The notes under the pieces: generated by a model
What the model was told of the DNA's origin: nothing
Databases searched by the model: none
Seen by the model: the letters and a program-made list of their open reading frames with translations, nothing else
Assembly: GCA_963765815.1 (NCBI GenBank)
Contig: CAVXXT010000008.1
Coordinates: 620,001 to 684,000, forward strand
DNA length: 64,000 nucleotides
Direction: 5' to 3'
From: DATLNF01 sp963765815
Lineage (GTDB): Bacteria > Actinomycetota > Actinomycetes > BP-191
Shown here: positions 16,602 through 25,588 of the stretch, in pieces
Layout: each line of letters starts with the position of its first letter
Numbering within the stretch: the stretch's first letter is position 1
Program-made: the position numbers and the translations under genes

Positions 16602-17597
16602 GGGTCGGGGACCGGAGATCGAGGGGACGAGCCACTTCTCGAGGTCGCGGCGGGAAACGGTTGCCCGTGCGGCGATGGCGCGGCGCTTCTGGATCGTGGC
16701 CGGGAGCAGGCGCAGGTGTGACGCCATCGCCGTGCCGCGACGGCGCAGGATCCGTACGACGTCGGCGTACCGGTGCTCGCGCATCGCCTGCCGGACCAGT
16801 GACGCCGACGTGAGCGGGTAGCGGCCGACCTCGCTGAGCCAGCGTCTCGTCGAGGCGTTCTTGCCCAGGCAGATCAGCCGGTTGCGCAGGTCGTGGAACT
16901 GGAACAGCTCCGAGCCCGCCCCGGTCGTCGCCGAGTGCGCGTGGTGGACGACGGCACGCGGCTCGTAGCGGATCGACCAGCCGCGACTGCGCAGCCGCCA
17001 GCAGAGGTCGACGTCCTCGTAGTAGAGGAAGAAGTCGTCGTCGAAGTGCCCGACGTCGTCGAGGGCTGAGGTGCGCAGCGCGAGTGCCGTGCCGCTTGCC
17101 GTGAAGACCTCAGCGGGCCGGTCGTACTGGCCGGTGTCCGGCTCGAGGTAGCCGCGGTCCGCGCCGTAGCCGCGGGCGTCGACGAGACCGCCGGCGCTGT
17201 TGATCGTGGCGCCGTCGGCCAGCAGCACCTTGCCCGTCACCGCGGCGACTCGCTCGTTCCCGGGAGCCGCGAGGACGTCGACCAGGGCGTCGAGCCAGCC
17301 GGGCTGCACGACCGCGTCGTTGTTGAGCAGCACGACGTACGGCGTGCGCACCTCGCGCAGTGCGAGGTTGTTGCCGCCGGCGAAGCCGCGGTTGCGGTCG
17401 CTCGAGATCACCCGCAGCTCGCGGTAGCGGTCGGCCAGCAGCGCGGCAGTGCCGTCGCGCGAGGCGTTGTCGACGACCCAGGTCTCCCACCGACGGCGTG
17501 ACTTCTGCGCGGAGACAGCGTCGAGGCAGGACGGCAGCAGTGCTGCGCCGTTGTACGTGACGATGACGACGGTGACGTCGGGAGCGCCGCTCTTCAT
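16551..17597 (-). CDS. GT2 glycosyltransferase (rhamnosyltransferase-like)
   Basis: A 348-residue GT-A enzyme. VTVVIVTYNGAALLPSCLDA, WVVDNASRDGT, NRGFAGGNNLALRE, VVLLNNDAVVQPGWLD (metal site) and FFLYYEDVDLCWRLRSRGW are the sequential motifs of the rhamnosyl/galactofuranosyl GT2 group. The ATG at 17597 overlaps the stop of the upstream YfhO-like gene (ATGA). Its C-terminus is encoded in the inverted repeat at 16542-16601. It belongs to a leftward four-gene operon (23089 to 16551). Confidence 0.9.
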   Translation of the reverse strand: MKSGAPDVTVVIVTYNGAALLPSCLDAVSAQKSRRRWETWVVDNASRDGTAALLADRYRELRVISSDRNRGFAGGNNLALREVRTPYVVLLNNDAVVQPGWLDALVDVLAAPGNERVAAVTGKVLLADGATINSAGGLVDARGYGADRGYLEPDTGQYDRPAEVFTASGTALALRTSALDDVGHFDDDFFLYYEDVDLCWRLRSRGWSIRYEPRAVVHHAHSATTGAGSELFQFHDLRNRLICLGKNASTRRWLSEVGRYPLTSASLVRQAMREHRYADVVRILRRRGTAMASHLRLLPATIQKRRAIAARATVSRRDLEKWLVPSISGPRPGSVSVTGTESRPGFGD

Positions 17598-20029
17598 CGG
17601 CGGCGGCGAACGGCCCCGAGGCCGAGGAGCACGGCGAGCCACACCAGCCCGGCGATCGACACCGCGCGGCCGACGGCGAAGCTGCGCGGCTGGTAGGAGA
17701 ACCGCACGGCCTTGTCGCCCGGCCTCACCTCGACGCCCTTGAACGCGCCGTCGACGCGCAGCAGCTCGCGCGGCTTGCCGTCGACCGAGACTTCCCAGCC
17801 CGGGAACCAGGCGTCGCTGATGACGAGAGTGCCGTCGCTGCCGGTGCCGAGGGTCACCTCGATGTCGTTCACGTCGTAGCGCACGTCGGACGCCGGCGTG
17901 AATCGCACCGGCTCGCCTTCGCTCATGCCTTGAGACTTGTCGGCCGAGATGATCACGGTCCGACGCGGGTCGAAGTCCGGGCGGCGGACGAGGTCGTAGG
18001 CGTCGATCCCGTCGCGCTCGGTCCGCTCGTGGAACGTGCTCCCGGGTCCGACGACGAACGCGCGCGGCAGAGCGTTGAGGTTCTCGAAGACCTGGACGTG
18101 GCCCTCGCTCAGGACCAGCTTGAACTGGTCCGGTCGTGACAGCAGCGACGGGGTGCCGTCGTTGTAGTCCGACGAGACGAGGTACTTGAGGTTGATCAGG
18201 TCCAGTCGCGGATCGGCGGCGTTCTTCGCCAGGTCGGCGCCGCGGAACAGGTAGCCGGACAGGGCGCTGCCGAAGCCGTCGAGGATCGGGTCGACGGCCT
18301 TGATCTGGTAGCCGGTGCCGGTCGGGGTGTCGAGGTCGTAGACCTGCTCGAGGTTCTTGGCGTACGCGCTGTCCACGGCGGCGATCCGCCACAGTCCGGG
18401 ATCCCGCGCCCGCAGCGCTTCCAGCAGTGGGGCCTTCGGGTAGACGCTGCGCCGCGCGATGAACGGCGCGTGGCCGTAGCCGTAGGTCATCAGGTCGACC
18501 GCGACGAAGCCGACCAGCGCGACCGACAGGATCGCGCGGCCACGGAACCGGCGCACGACGTACGGCGACAGCAGCACCGCGGCGACAGCGAGGACCAGCA
18601 CCGACGAGGTCGGCCCGCGGAACCAGCTGACCCGCTCGGGCATCTTCGGCACCCGCGAGTAGAGGGCGCCGGCCGCGAAGCCGCCGGCCAGCACCAGCGC
18701 GGCGAGCGGCGCCCACCACATCCCGTCGCGGCTGCGGTCGGCGAGTCGGCGCTGCAGCGCGGTGATGCCGAGGCCGGCCAGCACGGCCAGCGCGAACTGG
18801 GTGAGCAGGATGGCCCGCCAGTTGGGCAGCGTGCCGAAGACCGGGAGCTTGCGGGAGATCCCGTAGAGCGGCGGGATGCCGTAGGCGACCAGCGCGGCGG
18901 CCGCGCCGATCACGCCGAAGAGCGCGACATCCCGTCGTCTCCGGGACAGGACGGACAGGCCTGCGCCGAGGAACGCGACCATGCCGACGTACATCGCGGC
19001 CTCGGGGATGAGGATGCCGGCGCCGTTCGGGGTGTTGCGCGCGTCGCGCGAGAGGAGGCCGAGGACCTGTGACGGCGTGAGGTGCCCGCCGCGGTCCTGA
19101 CCGGACCGGGTGGTCAGCCCGATCCACTCCTTGGTCGGCAGCAGCTGCACCATCGCGACCATGACGCCGACGACGCCGGCGATGGCCAGCCACGCGACGT
19201 AGCGACCGCGTGGCGCGTCCGCCGGGACCTCGTCGGCGACGGCGTCGGGGTCCTCCGGTACGACGTCGACGACCGCGCGGCCCGAGCCGAGCAGCAACCG
19301 GTGCAGGGCGAAGACCGCGGCCATCGACAGCACGTAGACGGCGGTCTGCGGATGTCCCGCGAGCAGCAGGCAGGCGGTCGCGATCGCCGCGACGCCGGCC
19401 CACACGGGAGTGGCGTTCTCCCGCAGCCGCTGGATCGCCAGGAGCAGCAGCGGCAGCCACACCGCGACGTCGACGTGCGGCCAGCCCGACCACGTGAGCA
19501 TGAAGCCGCAGAAGGCGAAGCTCAGGCCGGCCACCAGCGAGCCGGTGCGCGACCCGCCCAGCGCGCGGACCAGCAGCGCGGTGAACCAGCCGGACAGGAA
19601 CATCCGCAGCATGTAGAGCAGGCCCCACGCGACCGGAGTCGGCAGGACGAAGTAGAGGAGGTGCGGCGGGTAGAGAACGGCCGGCTGATAGATCGCGAAG
19701 TTGGGCTGGCCTAGCAGCAGGTGGTGGTTCCACAGCGGGAAGTCGCCGCCTCGGACCGACTCTGCGGCGAAGTCGTGCAGCGGGTAGAAGCCCGCTACGA
19801 GATCTCCCAGATCGGCATGGTTCATGTTGACCGGGTGTGCGGCGCGCACCGAGTCGTAGAGAGGCGACTGCAGCACGATGTCGATCGCGAGCGGCACCCG
19901 GCCGAAGAGGACCGGCAGGAAGTTCACCAGCACGACGGCGCCGATGACGACCGCGGCCAGCAGCGGGAACGATGCGCGCAGCCGACCGGTGACGCGGCGC
20001 GCGACGTCCGTCACAGCGGAGTCGCTCAC
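17594..20029 (-). CDS. YfhO-like polytopic membrane protein
   Basis: An 811-residue protein with about 12-13 membrane helices in the first 540 residues, then an extracytoplasmic beta domain and one last helix before an Arg-rich end (GLGAVRRRR). The first loop, PLYDSVRAAHPVNMNHADLG followed by DLVAGFYPLHDF, and LWNHHLLLGQPNFA resemble the YfhO family, GT-C-fold proteins that use polyprenyl-phosphate sugars to decorate teichoic or lipoteichoic acids. GTG start in an overlap with the upstream methyltransferase. It probably modifies the glycan made by the neighbours. Confidence 0.83.
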   Translation of the reverse strand: MSDSAVTDVARRVTGRLRASFPLLAAVVIGAVVLVNFLPVLFGRVPLAIDIVLQSPLYDSVRAAHPVNMNHADLGDLVAGFYPLHDFAAESVRGGDFPLWNHHLLLGQPNFAIYQPAVLYPPHLLYFVLPTPVAWGLLYMLRMFLSGWFTALLVRALGGSRTGSLVAGLSFAFCGFMLTWSGWPHVDVAVWLPLLLLAIQRLRENATPVWAGVAAIATACLLLAGHPQTAVYVLSMAAVFALHRLLLGSGRAVVDVVPEDPDAVADEVPADAPRGRYVAWLAIAGVVGVMVAMVQLLPTKEWIGLTTRSGQDRGGHLTPSQVLGLLSRDARNTPNGAGILIPEAAMYVGMVAFLGAGLSVLSRRRRDVALFGVIGAAAALVAYGIPPLYGISRKLPVFGTLPNWRAILLTQFALAVLAGLGITALQRRLADRSRDGMWWAPLAALVLAGGFAAGALYSRVPKMPERVSWFRGPTSSVLVLAVAAVLLSPYVVRRFRGRAILSVALVGFVAVDLMTYGYGHAPFIARRSVYPKAPLLEALRARDPGLWRIAAVDSAYAKNLEQVYDLDTPTGTGYQIKAVDPILDGFGSALSGYLFRGADLAKNAADPRLDLINLKYLVSSDYNDGTPSLLSRPDQFKLVLSEGHVQVFENLNALPRAFVVGPGSTFHERTERDGIDAYDLVRRPDFDPRRTVIISADKSQGMSEGEPVRFTPASDVRYDVNDIEVTLGTGSDGTLVISDAWFPGWEVSVDGKPRELLRVDGAFKGVEVRPGDKAVRFSYQPRSFAVGRAVSIAGLVWLAVLLGLGAVRRRR

Positions 20030-21132
20030 TCGCCGGCCGGGCGATTGGCCGCGCGGCGCGCGACCCAGCGCGCGCTGCGCAGCAGCAGCGGCCGGCGCTG
20101 GAGGGCCTGGTACGCGCGGTCGGCGACGGCGTAGCCGGCGTGCGACTCGATCTGCGCCTTGCGCCGCGGGTCACCGCGCAGGTCGGCGATGTAGGCGTCC
20201 TTCACCTCGACCGACGCGGCGAGCGCCTCGTGCTGCTCGTGCAGGAGCGCGATCTGCGCCATCCGCTCGCGCAGCGTCGCCTCGAGCGCCGTCACCCGCT
20301 CGCCGAGCTCGGTGATGTAGGCCGACTTCTCTGTGTCATTCGCTTCCAGCGACCTGCTGTACGTCGCCGCCTCCGACAGCCGTGCGGATAGCTCGCGTAC
20401 CTGGTGCTGCAGCAGTGCGAGCAGCGTGCCGGTCGCGGCGGCCGGACGGTCGCCGCCGGCGGGCACCGCGGTCACGACGAACTGGTAGGTCTGCGCCTCC
20501 GGGCCGGACAGCGCCTCGGCCAGCACCTCGGGCGCGAACGTCGCGAGGTCGAGGTCGATCTCCGTCGCGTCGACCGGTGCCGTGACGCGCAGGCTCTCGA
20601 CCACGTCGAGACCCGCGTCGGCGAACAGCTGCGCGACACCGGCGGCGTCGAAGAAGCGGAGGTGGGTGCGGTCGAGCAGACCGGCGTCGGTGTAGGTGAA
20701 GCTGCCGCGCAGGAGGTCGAGCCGGACTGCGGCGTGCGTGACGTTGGGCAACGAGACGACGACGTGCCCACCTGCCTTGAGCGTCGCGGCCGCGCGGCGC
20801 AGCGTCGCCGCTGGGTCCACGAGGTGCTCCAGCACGTCGAGCAGCAAGACCACGTCGAACCGCCGGCTGTCGAACGCGCCGTCCAGGTCGAGCGACTCGA
20901 CGTCGCCGACCACGACCTGCTCGCAGATGCCCTTCGCCTCCGCTGCCGCGTCGGCGTCGATCTCGACCCCCCACACCGGGCAGCCGCGCGCCACGAGAGC
21001 CCGGGCCACGCTGCCGTCGGCGACGCCGATGTCCAGCACGCTGCTGCCCTCCGGCGTCAGCAGGACCGCCTGGGTGTGCGAGCTGTTCAGGTCGGCGAGG
21101 TCGACCTCACGCGCGTAGCGGGACGAGCTCAC
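20026..21132 (-). CDS. SAM-dependent methyltransferase with C-terminal coiled coil
   Basis: A 368-residue protein. Class I methyltransferase motifs: VLDIGVADGSVARALVARG (motif I), VWGVEID, DVVLLLDVLEHLVDP and GGHVVVSLPNVTH. After about residue 225 it becomes a long coiled coil (LLQHQVRELSARLSEAATYS ... ALEATLRERMAQIALLHEQH) with a basic end. Glycan O-methyltransferases and chain-terminating enzymes of O-antigen systems are often fused to coiled coils that set chain length, so a capping role on the glycan exported by Wzm/Wzt is attractive but inferred. GTG start; 26-bp overlap with the upstream GT gene. Confidence 0.82.
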   Translation of the reverse strand: MSSSRYAREVDLADLNSSHTQAVLLTPEGSSVLDIGVADGSVARALVARGCPVWGVEIDADAAAEAKGICEQVVVGDVESLDLDGAFDSRRFDVVLLLDVLEHLVDPAATLRRAAATLKAGGHVVVSLPNVTHAAVRLDLLRGSFTYTDAGLLDRTHLRFFDAAGVAQLFADAGLDVVESLRVTAPVDATEIDLDLATFAPEVLAEALSGPEAQTYQFVVTAVPAGGDRPAAATGTLLALLQHQVRELSARLSEAATYSRSLEANDTEKSAYITELGERVTALEATLRERMAQIALLHEQHEALAASVEVKDAYIADLRGDPRRKAQIESHAGYAVADRAYQALQRRPLLLRSARWVARRAANRPAGE

Positions 21133-23089
21133 GGCGGCCCTCCTTCAGTACGGCGGCCAGCACGTCGGGCCACATCGCGGTGCGGCCGGTGTCGGCCCAG
21201 GTCTGCAGGAGTCGCTCGATCTCGGCGCGCTGCGCCCGCCACGCCGCGTCGTCGGTGAGCAGGCGGTGGAGGTGCGCGACGAATCCGGGTACGTCGTCGG
21301 CGATCGCCAGCGGGGTGGAGTCTCCCACCACCACGCCCTCGGCACCGTGCGACGTGGTGACGGTGGGGACGGCGTACTGCAGCGCCTCGACCGTCTTGAT
21401 CTTCACGCCGGCGCCGAAGCGGATCGGCGAGATCACCACGCGCGCGGCGTCGTAGAGCTCGGCCAGGTCCTGCACGTAGCCGACGAACTCGACGTTGGGC
21501 CCGGCCAGCCGCCGCACGCTCGGCGGCGGGTTGGCGCCGGTGACGCGCAGCGTGACCCACGGCAGCGCGACGACGAGGTGCGGCAGCACCTCGGTGACGA
21601 ACCAGCGCAGGCCGTCGGCGTTGGGGGAGTCGTCGTCGCGCGCGAGCCAGCCGGCCACGTAGACCAGGTCGTGCCGACGTCCCGGACCCGACGGCGTCGG
21701 TGAGATGCCGGGTGTGAGCGGTTCGACGACCGAGACCGGGGCGTGGCCCGGCACCGACGCGAACCACTGTGCCTCCTCCGCGGACACGCTGACGACGTGG
21801 TCGGACTGCGCGGTGATCCGCTCCTCGAGCCGCCGGTAGCGCTCGGCCTCCGACCGCATCTTCGACGCCGAGCGTCCGGACGCCAGGACCGCCTGCCGCT
21901 CGAGCCGGCGGTGGAAGAGCGCCTCCGCGTCGTAGACCAGTGCAGCCTGCGGCTGGTGCTGGCGGATCGCGTCGGCGAAGTACTCCCAGTTGTGCGGCCG
22001 CGAGATCACGATCACGTCGTAGTGCACGCCGGGATCCGCCAGATGCGCGATGACGTCGTCGACCTCGCCCGGCACCAGCTCCACGCCGAAGCGGCCGAGC
22101 GCCGCTGGGTCGGCGTTGCGGTGGTTGGTCGGGTGGAAGCGCACCGCGAACGAGTCGAAGCCCAGCTCGGCGATGAGGTCGTGCATGCGGCCGAAGCCCG
22201 CGCCGAGACCGGGGTCCGGCAGCATGTCGTCGACGATCAGCAGCGACGGCGGGTTGCCTCGCCCGCGGTGCAGCGCGCGCGCGACGGCCGCGTCGTTCGT
22301 CGGGTCGGCTGGCTCCTGTCCGGCGATGACGTCGGCCCACTTCTCGCGGAACGCGGCGCCGTTGCGCTTGAAGAGGAACTCCTTGAAGCGGTTCTCGGTC
22401 GACTGCGACTCGTGGTGGCGGATCTGCGACGCGGGCTCGTAGAGCACCCGATGGCCGAGCCCGCGCAGCGCGAGGCAGAGGTCGACGTCCTCGTAGTACG
22501 CCGGGTAGTAGCGCCGGTCGAACCCGCCGGCCGCGTCGAAGGCGGCCTTGCGCACCAGCAGCGAGCAGGCCGACACGTAGTCGACGTGCCGACGGTAGAG
22601 GAAGGCCTGCGAGTCCGCGGGCAGCGCGCGGCCGATCGGCATCGTCGAGCCGTCGGCCCAGAGGATCGACCCGGCCTCCTGCAGCTCGCCGCCGGGGAAG
22701 AGGATGCGAGAGCCGATCGCCGCCGACTCCGGATGCTCGTCGGCCGCCGCGACGAGGGCGTCCAGCCAGCCCGGCTCGACCACGACGTCGTCGTTGAGCA
22801 GCAGGAGGAACTCACCGCGGGCCAGCTTCGCGGCGTAGGTGTTGCCGCCGCCGAAGCCGAGGTTGACCTCGGAGACCACGACCCGCGCGCCGACCAGCTT
22901 GCGCTGGGCGAAGAGCACCAGGTCCGGCGTCGCGCCGTTGCAGACGACGATCACCTCGTAGGGCACCCGGCTCCCGCCGTGCGCGGCGACGGAGGCGAGA
23001 CATTCGGCGAGCAGCCAGGGGGAGTGCATCGAGAGCACGATCACGGACACCCGTGGCGCGTCGCTCGTCGGCAGCGTGATGACGTCCAT
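21107..23089 (-). CDS. Fused GT2-GT4 bifunctional glycosyltransferase
   Basis: A 660-residue two-domain protein. Domain 1 (about 1-270) is a GT-A enzyme: VSVIVLSMHSPWLLAECLAS, NLGFGGGNTYAAKLARGEFL, LLNDDVVVEPGWLD and YYPAYYEDVDLCLALRGLGH. Domain 2 (about 285-650) is GT-B: PSLLIVDDMLPDPGLGAGFG, HNWEYFADAIRQHQP, HDLVYVAGWLARDDDSPNAD, VISPIRFGAGVKIKTVEALQ and PTVTTSHGAEGVV. Both active sites look intact, so it may add two sugars in sequence. The start ATG at 23089 opens the leftward operon; it is divergent from a GT4 with 58 bp between starts. Confidence 0.88.
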   Translation of the reverse strand: MDVITLPTSDAPRVSVIVLSMHSPWLLAECLASVAAHGGSRVPYEVIVVCNGATPDLVLFAQRKLVGARVVVSEVNLGFGGGNTYAAKLARGEFLLLLNDDVVVEPGWLDALVAAADEHPESAAIGSRILFPGGELQEAGSILWADGSTMPIGRALPADSQAFLYRRHVDYVSACSLLVRKAAFDAAGGFDRRYYPAYYEDVDLCLALRGLGHRVLYEPASQIRHHESQSTENRFKEFLFKRNGAAFREKWADVIAGQEPADPTNDAAVARALHRGRGNPPSLLIVDDMLPDPGLGAGFGRMHDLIAELGFDSFAVRFHPTNHRNADPAALGRFGVELVPGEVDDVIAHLADPGVHYDVIVISRPHNWEYFADAIRQHQPQAALVYDAEALFHRRLERQAVLASGRSASKMRSEAERYRRLEERITAQSDHVVSVSAEEAQWFASVPGHAPVSVVEPLTPGISPTPSGPGRRHDLVYVAGWLARDDDSPNADGLRWFVTEVLPHLVVALPWVTLRVTGANPPPSVRRLAGPNVEFVGYVQDLAELYDAARVVISPIRFGAGVKIKTVEALQYAVPTVTTSHGAEGVVVGDSTPLAIADDVPGFVAHLHRLLTDDAAWRAQRAEIERLLQTWADTGRTAMWPDVLAAVLKEGRRELVPLRA

Positions 23090-23147
23090 GCGCGGCCGAG
23101 TCTATTGGCGGGCCGGCCCCTGCCGGTACGCCGCTACGGTGGCGGGC

Positions 23148-24284
23148 ATGCGCGTCGTCGTCGTGGGGCCGACCCACCCCTACAAGGGCGGGATCGCCCA
23201 GCACACCACCGAGCTGGCGCACCGGCTCTCCGCGGCCGGGCACGAGGTCGACCTGTGGTCGTGGTCCGAGCAGTACCCGCAGCGGCTCTACCCTGGCCAG
23301 CAGCGCGTCCCGGACGACGCCCCGGAGCTGCCGGTCCACCCGCGGACGACGTACCCGCTGTCGTGGCGCCGGCCCGACGGCTGGCTGCGGGCCGGCCGGC
23401 GGATGGCGGCGTACGACGTCGCCGTGGTCGTCGTGGTCACGCCGGTCCAGGCCCCGGCCTACCTCGCGATGCTCGCCTCGTTGCGCCGCCGCGCCCGGGT
23501 GGTCGCGCTCTGCCACAACGTGCTCCCGCACGAGCGCGGCAAGGCCGACCTGCCGCTGACCAGAGCAGTCCTGAGACGCGCCGACGCCCTCCTCGTCCAC
23601 TCAGAAGAGGAGCGGAAGAAGGCGCAGGGCTTGGTCCGAGCGGCCACGATCGTCGTCACCCCGCTCCCGCCCCTTGCTCTCACCGCGTCGGAGTTTTCGC
23701 CGAAGGCGGAGAACTCCGACGCGATAGCTCCATCGTTCGTTCCAGTCGCATCCACTTCACGTCTCTTGTTCTTCGGGATGGTGCGCAGGTACAAGGGGCT
23801 CGACGTCTTGCTGCGCGCCCTCGCCCTCGTCCCTGACATCTCGCTGACCGTCGCCGGCGAGTTCTGGGAGGACGAGGCGCAGACCCGCGCGCTGATCTCC
23901 GAGCTCGGCCTGGTGGACCGGGTCGAGATCCGCAGCGGGTACGTCGCGGCGACCGAGGTGCCGGCGCTGTTCGCCGCCGCCGATGCCCTCGCGCTGCCCT
24001 ACCGGTCCTCGACCGCGTCGGCGCACGCCTACATCGCGCACTCGCACGGCATCCCTGTGGTCGGCACCACGGTCGGGTCGATCCCGGAGCAGGTGCGCGA
24101 CGGCGTCGACGGGCTGCTGGTCCCGCCGGAGGACCCGGTCGCGCTCGCCGCGGCGATCCGCCGCCTCTACGAGCCCGGCGTCCTCGAGGCGCTGCGGTCC
24201 GGGGCCCGCGAGTCGGGCGCTGTCGGCGGCGAGGGGCTCTGGGCGGCGTACGTCGAGGCGTTCGAGAACGCCGCGCGCGGGTAG
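23148..24284 (+). CDS. GT4 family glycosyltransferase containing an in-frame palindromic insert
   Basis: A 378-residue GT-B enzyme. MRVVVVGPTHPYKGGIAQHT with the GGI loop of GT4 enzymes, VVALCHNVLPHE, LLFFGMVRRYKGLDVLLRAL, LPYRSSTASAHAYIAHSHG and PVVGTTVGSIPEQV are visible. The ATG at 23148 has TACGGT 7 nt upstream. Between the two domains, residues about 180-200 (ASEFSPKAENSDAIAPSFVP) are encoded by a palindrome at 23684-23723 plus AT-richer codons unlike the rest of the gene. The insert keeps the frame and sits in the interdomain linker, so the enzyme is probably active. Confidence 0.87.
   Translation: MRVVVVGPTHPYKGGIAQHTTELAHRLSAAGHEVDLWSWSEQYPQRLYPGQQRVPDDAPELPVHPRTTYPLSWRRPDGWLRAGRRMAAYDVAVVVVVTPVQAPAYLAMLASLRRRARVVALCHNVLPHERGKADLPLTRAVLRRADALLVHSEEERKKAQGLVRAATIVVTPLPPLALTASEFSPKAENSDAIAPSFVPVASTSRLLFFGMVRRYKGLDVLLRALALVPDISLTVAGEFWEDEAQTRALISELGLVDRVEIRSGYVAATEVPALFAAADALALPYRSSTASAHAYIAHSHGIPVVGTTVGSIPEQVRDGVDGLLVPPEDPVALAAAIRRLYEPGVLEALRSGARESGAVGGEGLWAAYVEAFENAARG
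23684..23723. repeat. Palindromic element inside a glycosyltransferase gene
   Basis: Perfect 12-bp outer arms CGCGTCGGAGTT (23684-23695) and AACTCCGACGCG (23712-23723); the inner part (TTCGCC, GAA loop, GGCGGAG) pairs with one mismatch and one bulge. The 40-bp hairpin resembles REP/MITE-type elements but is in-frame within a coding region. Confidence 0.75.
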
Positions 24285-24288
24285 CCGC

Positions 24289-25563
24289 TCAGTCGGCGAG
24301 CCCGCACACGTCCAGCGCGAGCACCGTCAGGGCCCGCGCGCACGTCTGCACCTCGTCCAGCGGCACCGACTCGTCCGGCGCGTGCGCGTGCATCGCGTCG
24401 CCGGGTCCGTAGTGCAGCGTCGGGATGCCGGCGCCGACGAGCAGCCGGAGGTCGCTGCCATAGGGCGCGGCCCACACCTCCTGCGCCCGACCGGTCGCGA
24501 CCGCGGAATGCGCCGCGCGCATCCGGTCGAGCAGGTCGCTGGCCGCGGGCAGCCGCCCCGGGCCGAACTGCCCGCCCCACCACTGCACGTCGACCGGGTG
24601 GTCGCGCAGCCACGGGTCGGCCGCGCAGGCCCCGGCGACTGCCTCCTCGAGCTCGCGGCGGGCGGCTTCGAGCGGCTCGTCGAGAGCCACGCCGTACCGG
24701 CCGTCCGCGACCACGAGGTCGGGCACCGACGACGGCCACACGCCGCCGGAGACCATGCCGACCGAGATCGGGTAGGCGATCGGCCAGCGCCGCATCAGCG
24801 GGTCGACGTCGACGTTGCGTCGCGTCTCGAGGTCGCGCAGCGCGGCCAGCACTGGCACGAGGTTGTCGATCGCGCTGACGCCCTCCGTACGACGGGACGC
24901 GTGGGTCGCCTGACCGTGGACGCGCAGCCGGAAGGTGAGGGCGCCGGCGTTCGCCGGCACCAGGTCCAGTGACGTCGGCTCCGGGATGACGCAGGCGTCG
25001 GCCCGCCAGCCGCGGCGCAGGGTCGCGAACGCGCCGAGGCCGCCGTCCTCCTCGCTCTCGACGCAGGCGAGCAGGAGGTCGCCGCGCAGCGGGGCGCCCG
25101 CCTGCCGGATCGCGGTGACCGCCCACAGCGCGGCGACGAGACCGCCTTTCATGTCGCAGGCGCCGCGGCCGTGCAGCCGGCCGGCCGCGATCTCCCCCGA
25201 GAACGGGTCCGTCCTGGTCCACGTCGCCGGGTCGCCGGGAGGTACGACGTCGACGTGCGCGTTGAGCATCAGCGTCGGACCGTCGTCGACCCCGGCGAGG
25301 CGGCCGACCGCGCCCCACGCCTCCGAGCGCGCTGCCTCGATGCCGGGGAAGCCGTCCGCTCCCATCGTCTCCTCGAGCGGGATCTCCCAGTGGTCGACGT
25401 CCACGCCGAGCCCGCCCAGCCGGGCCGCCAGCCGGCCGATCACCTCATGCTCGACGTCGGTGCCGGTCAGGCTCGGCTCCCGGACCAGGGAGCGGAGCAG
25501 CTCGACCATGTCGGGGGCCTGCTCGTCGACCGTGTCGAGACACCGGGCGCGCCAGTCGGTCAC
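24289..25563 (-). CDS. M20 family metallopeptidase (ArgE/DapE-like)
   Basis: A 424-residue deacylase/peptidase of the M20 family. LMLNAHVDVVPPGDPATWT has the first metal His and the catalytic Asp (HxD); GRGACDMKGGLVAALWAV has the bridging Asp; CVESEEDGG has the catalytic Glu-Glu pair; and the last metal His is in LHYGPGDAMHAHAPDE. The dimerisation lid begins near LTFRLRVHGQATHASRRTEG. It hydrolyses an N-acylated amino acid or dipeptide; the substrate cannot be told. GTG at 25563, sharing a 25-bp promoter region with the divergent GT2. It looks unrelated to glycan synthesis. Confidence 0.88.
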   Translation of the reverse strand: MTDWRARCLDTVDEQAPDMVELLRSLVREPSLTGTDVEHEVIGRLAARLGGLGVDVDHWEIPLEETMGADGFPGIEAARSEAWGAVGRLAGVDDGPTLMLNAHVDVVPPGDPATWTRTDPFSGEIAAGRLHGRGACDMKGGLVAALWAVTAIRQAGAPLRGDLLLACVESEEDGGLGAFATLRRGWRADACVIPEPTSLDLVPANAGALTFRLRVHGQATHASRRTEGVSAIDNLVPVLAALRDLETRRNVDVDPLMRRWPIAYPISVGMVSGGVWPSSVPDLVVADGRYGVALDEPLEAARRELEEAVAGACAADPWLRDHPVDVQWWGGQFGPGRLPAASDLLDRMRAAHSAVATGRAQEVWAAPYGSDLRLLVGAGIPTLHYGPGDAMHAHAPDESVPLDEVQTCARALTVLALDVCGLAD

Positions 25564-25574
25564 GCCGCGAACGG

Positions 25575-25580
25575 TAGACT
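25575..25580 (+). promoter_or_regulatory. -10-like element TAGACT, leaderless GT2 start
   Basis: TAGACT ends 8 nt before the GTG at 25589, with no ribosome-binding site between. The divergent M20 gene starts only 25 bp away, so the two promoters must overlap. Confidence 0.5.
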
Positions 25581-25588
25581 CCCCGCTC

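Noticed and set aside
16551..20174. A single 1207-codon minus-strand frame
   Set aside because: Only its last 348 codons are a real protein (GT2 from 17597); the rest is out-of-frame reading of the YfhO-like gene.
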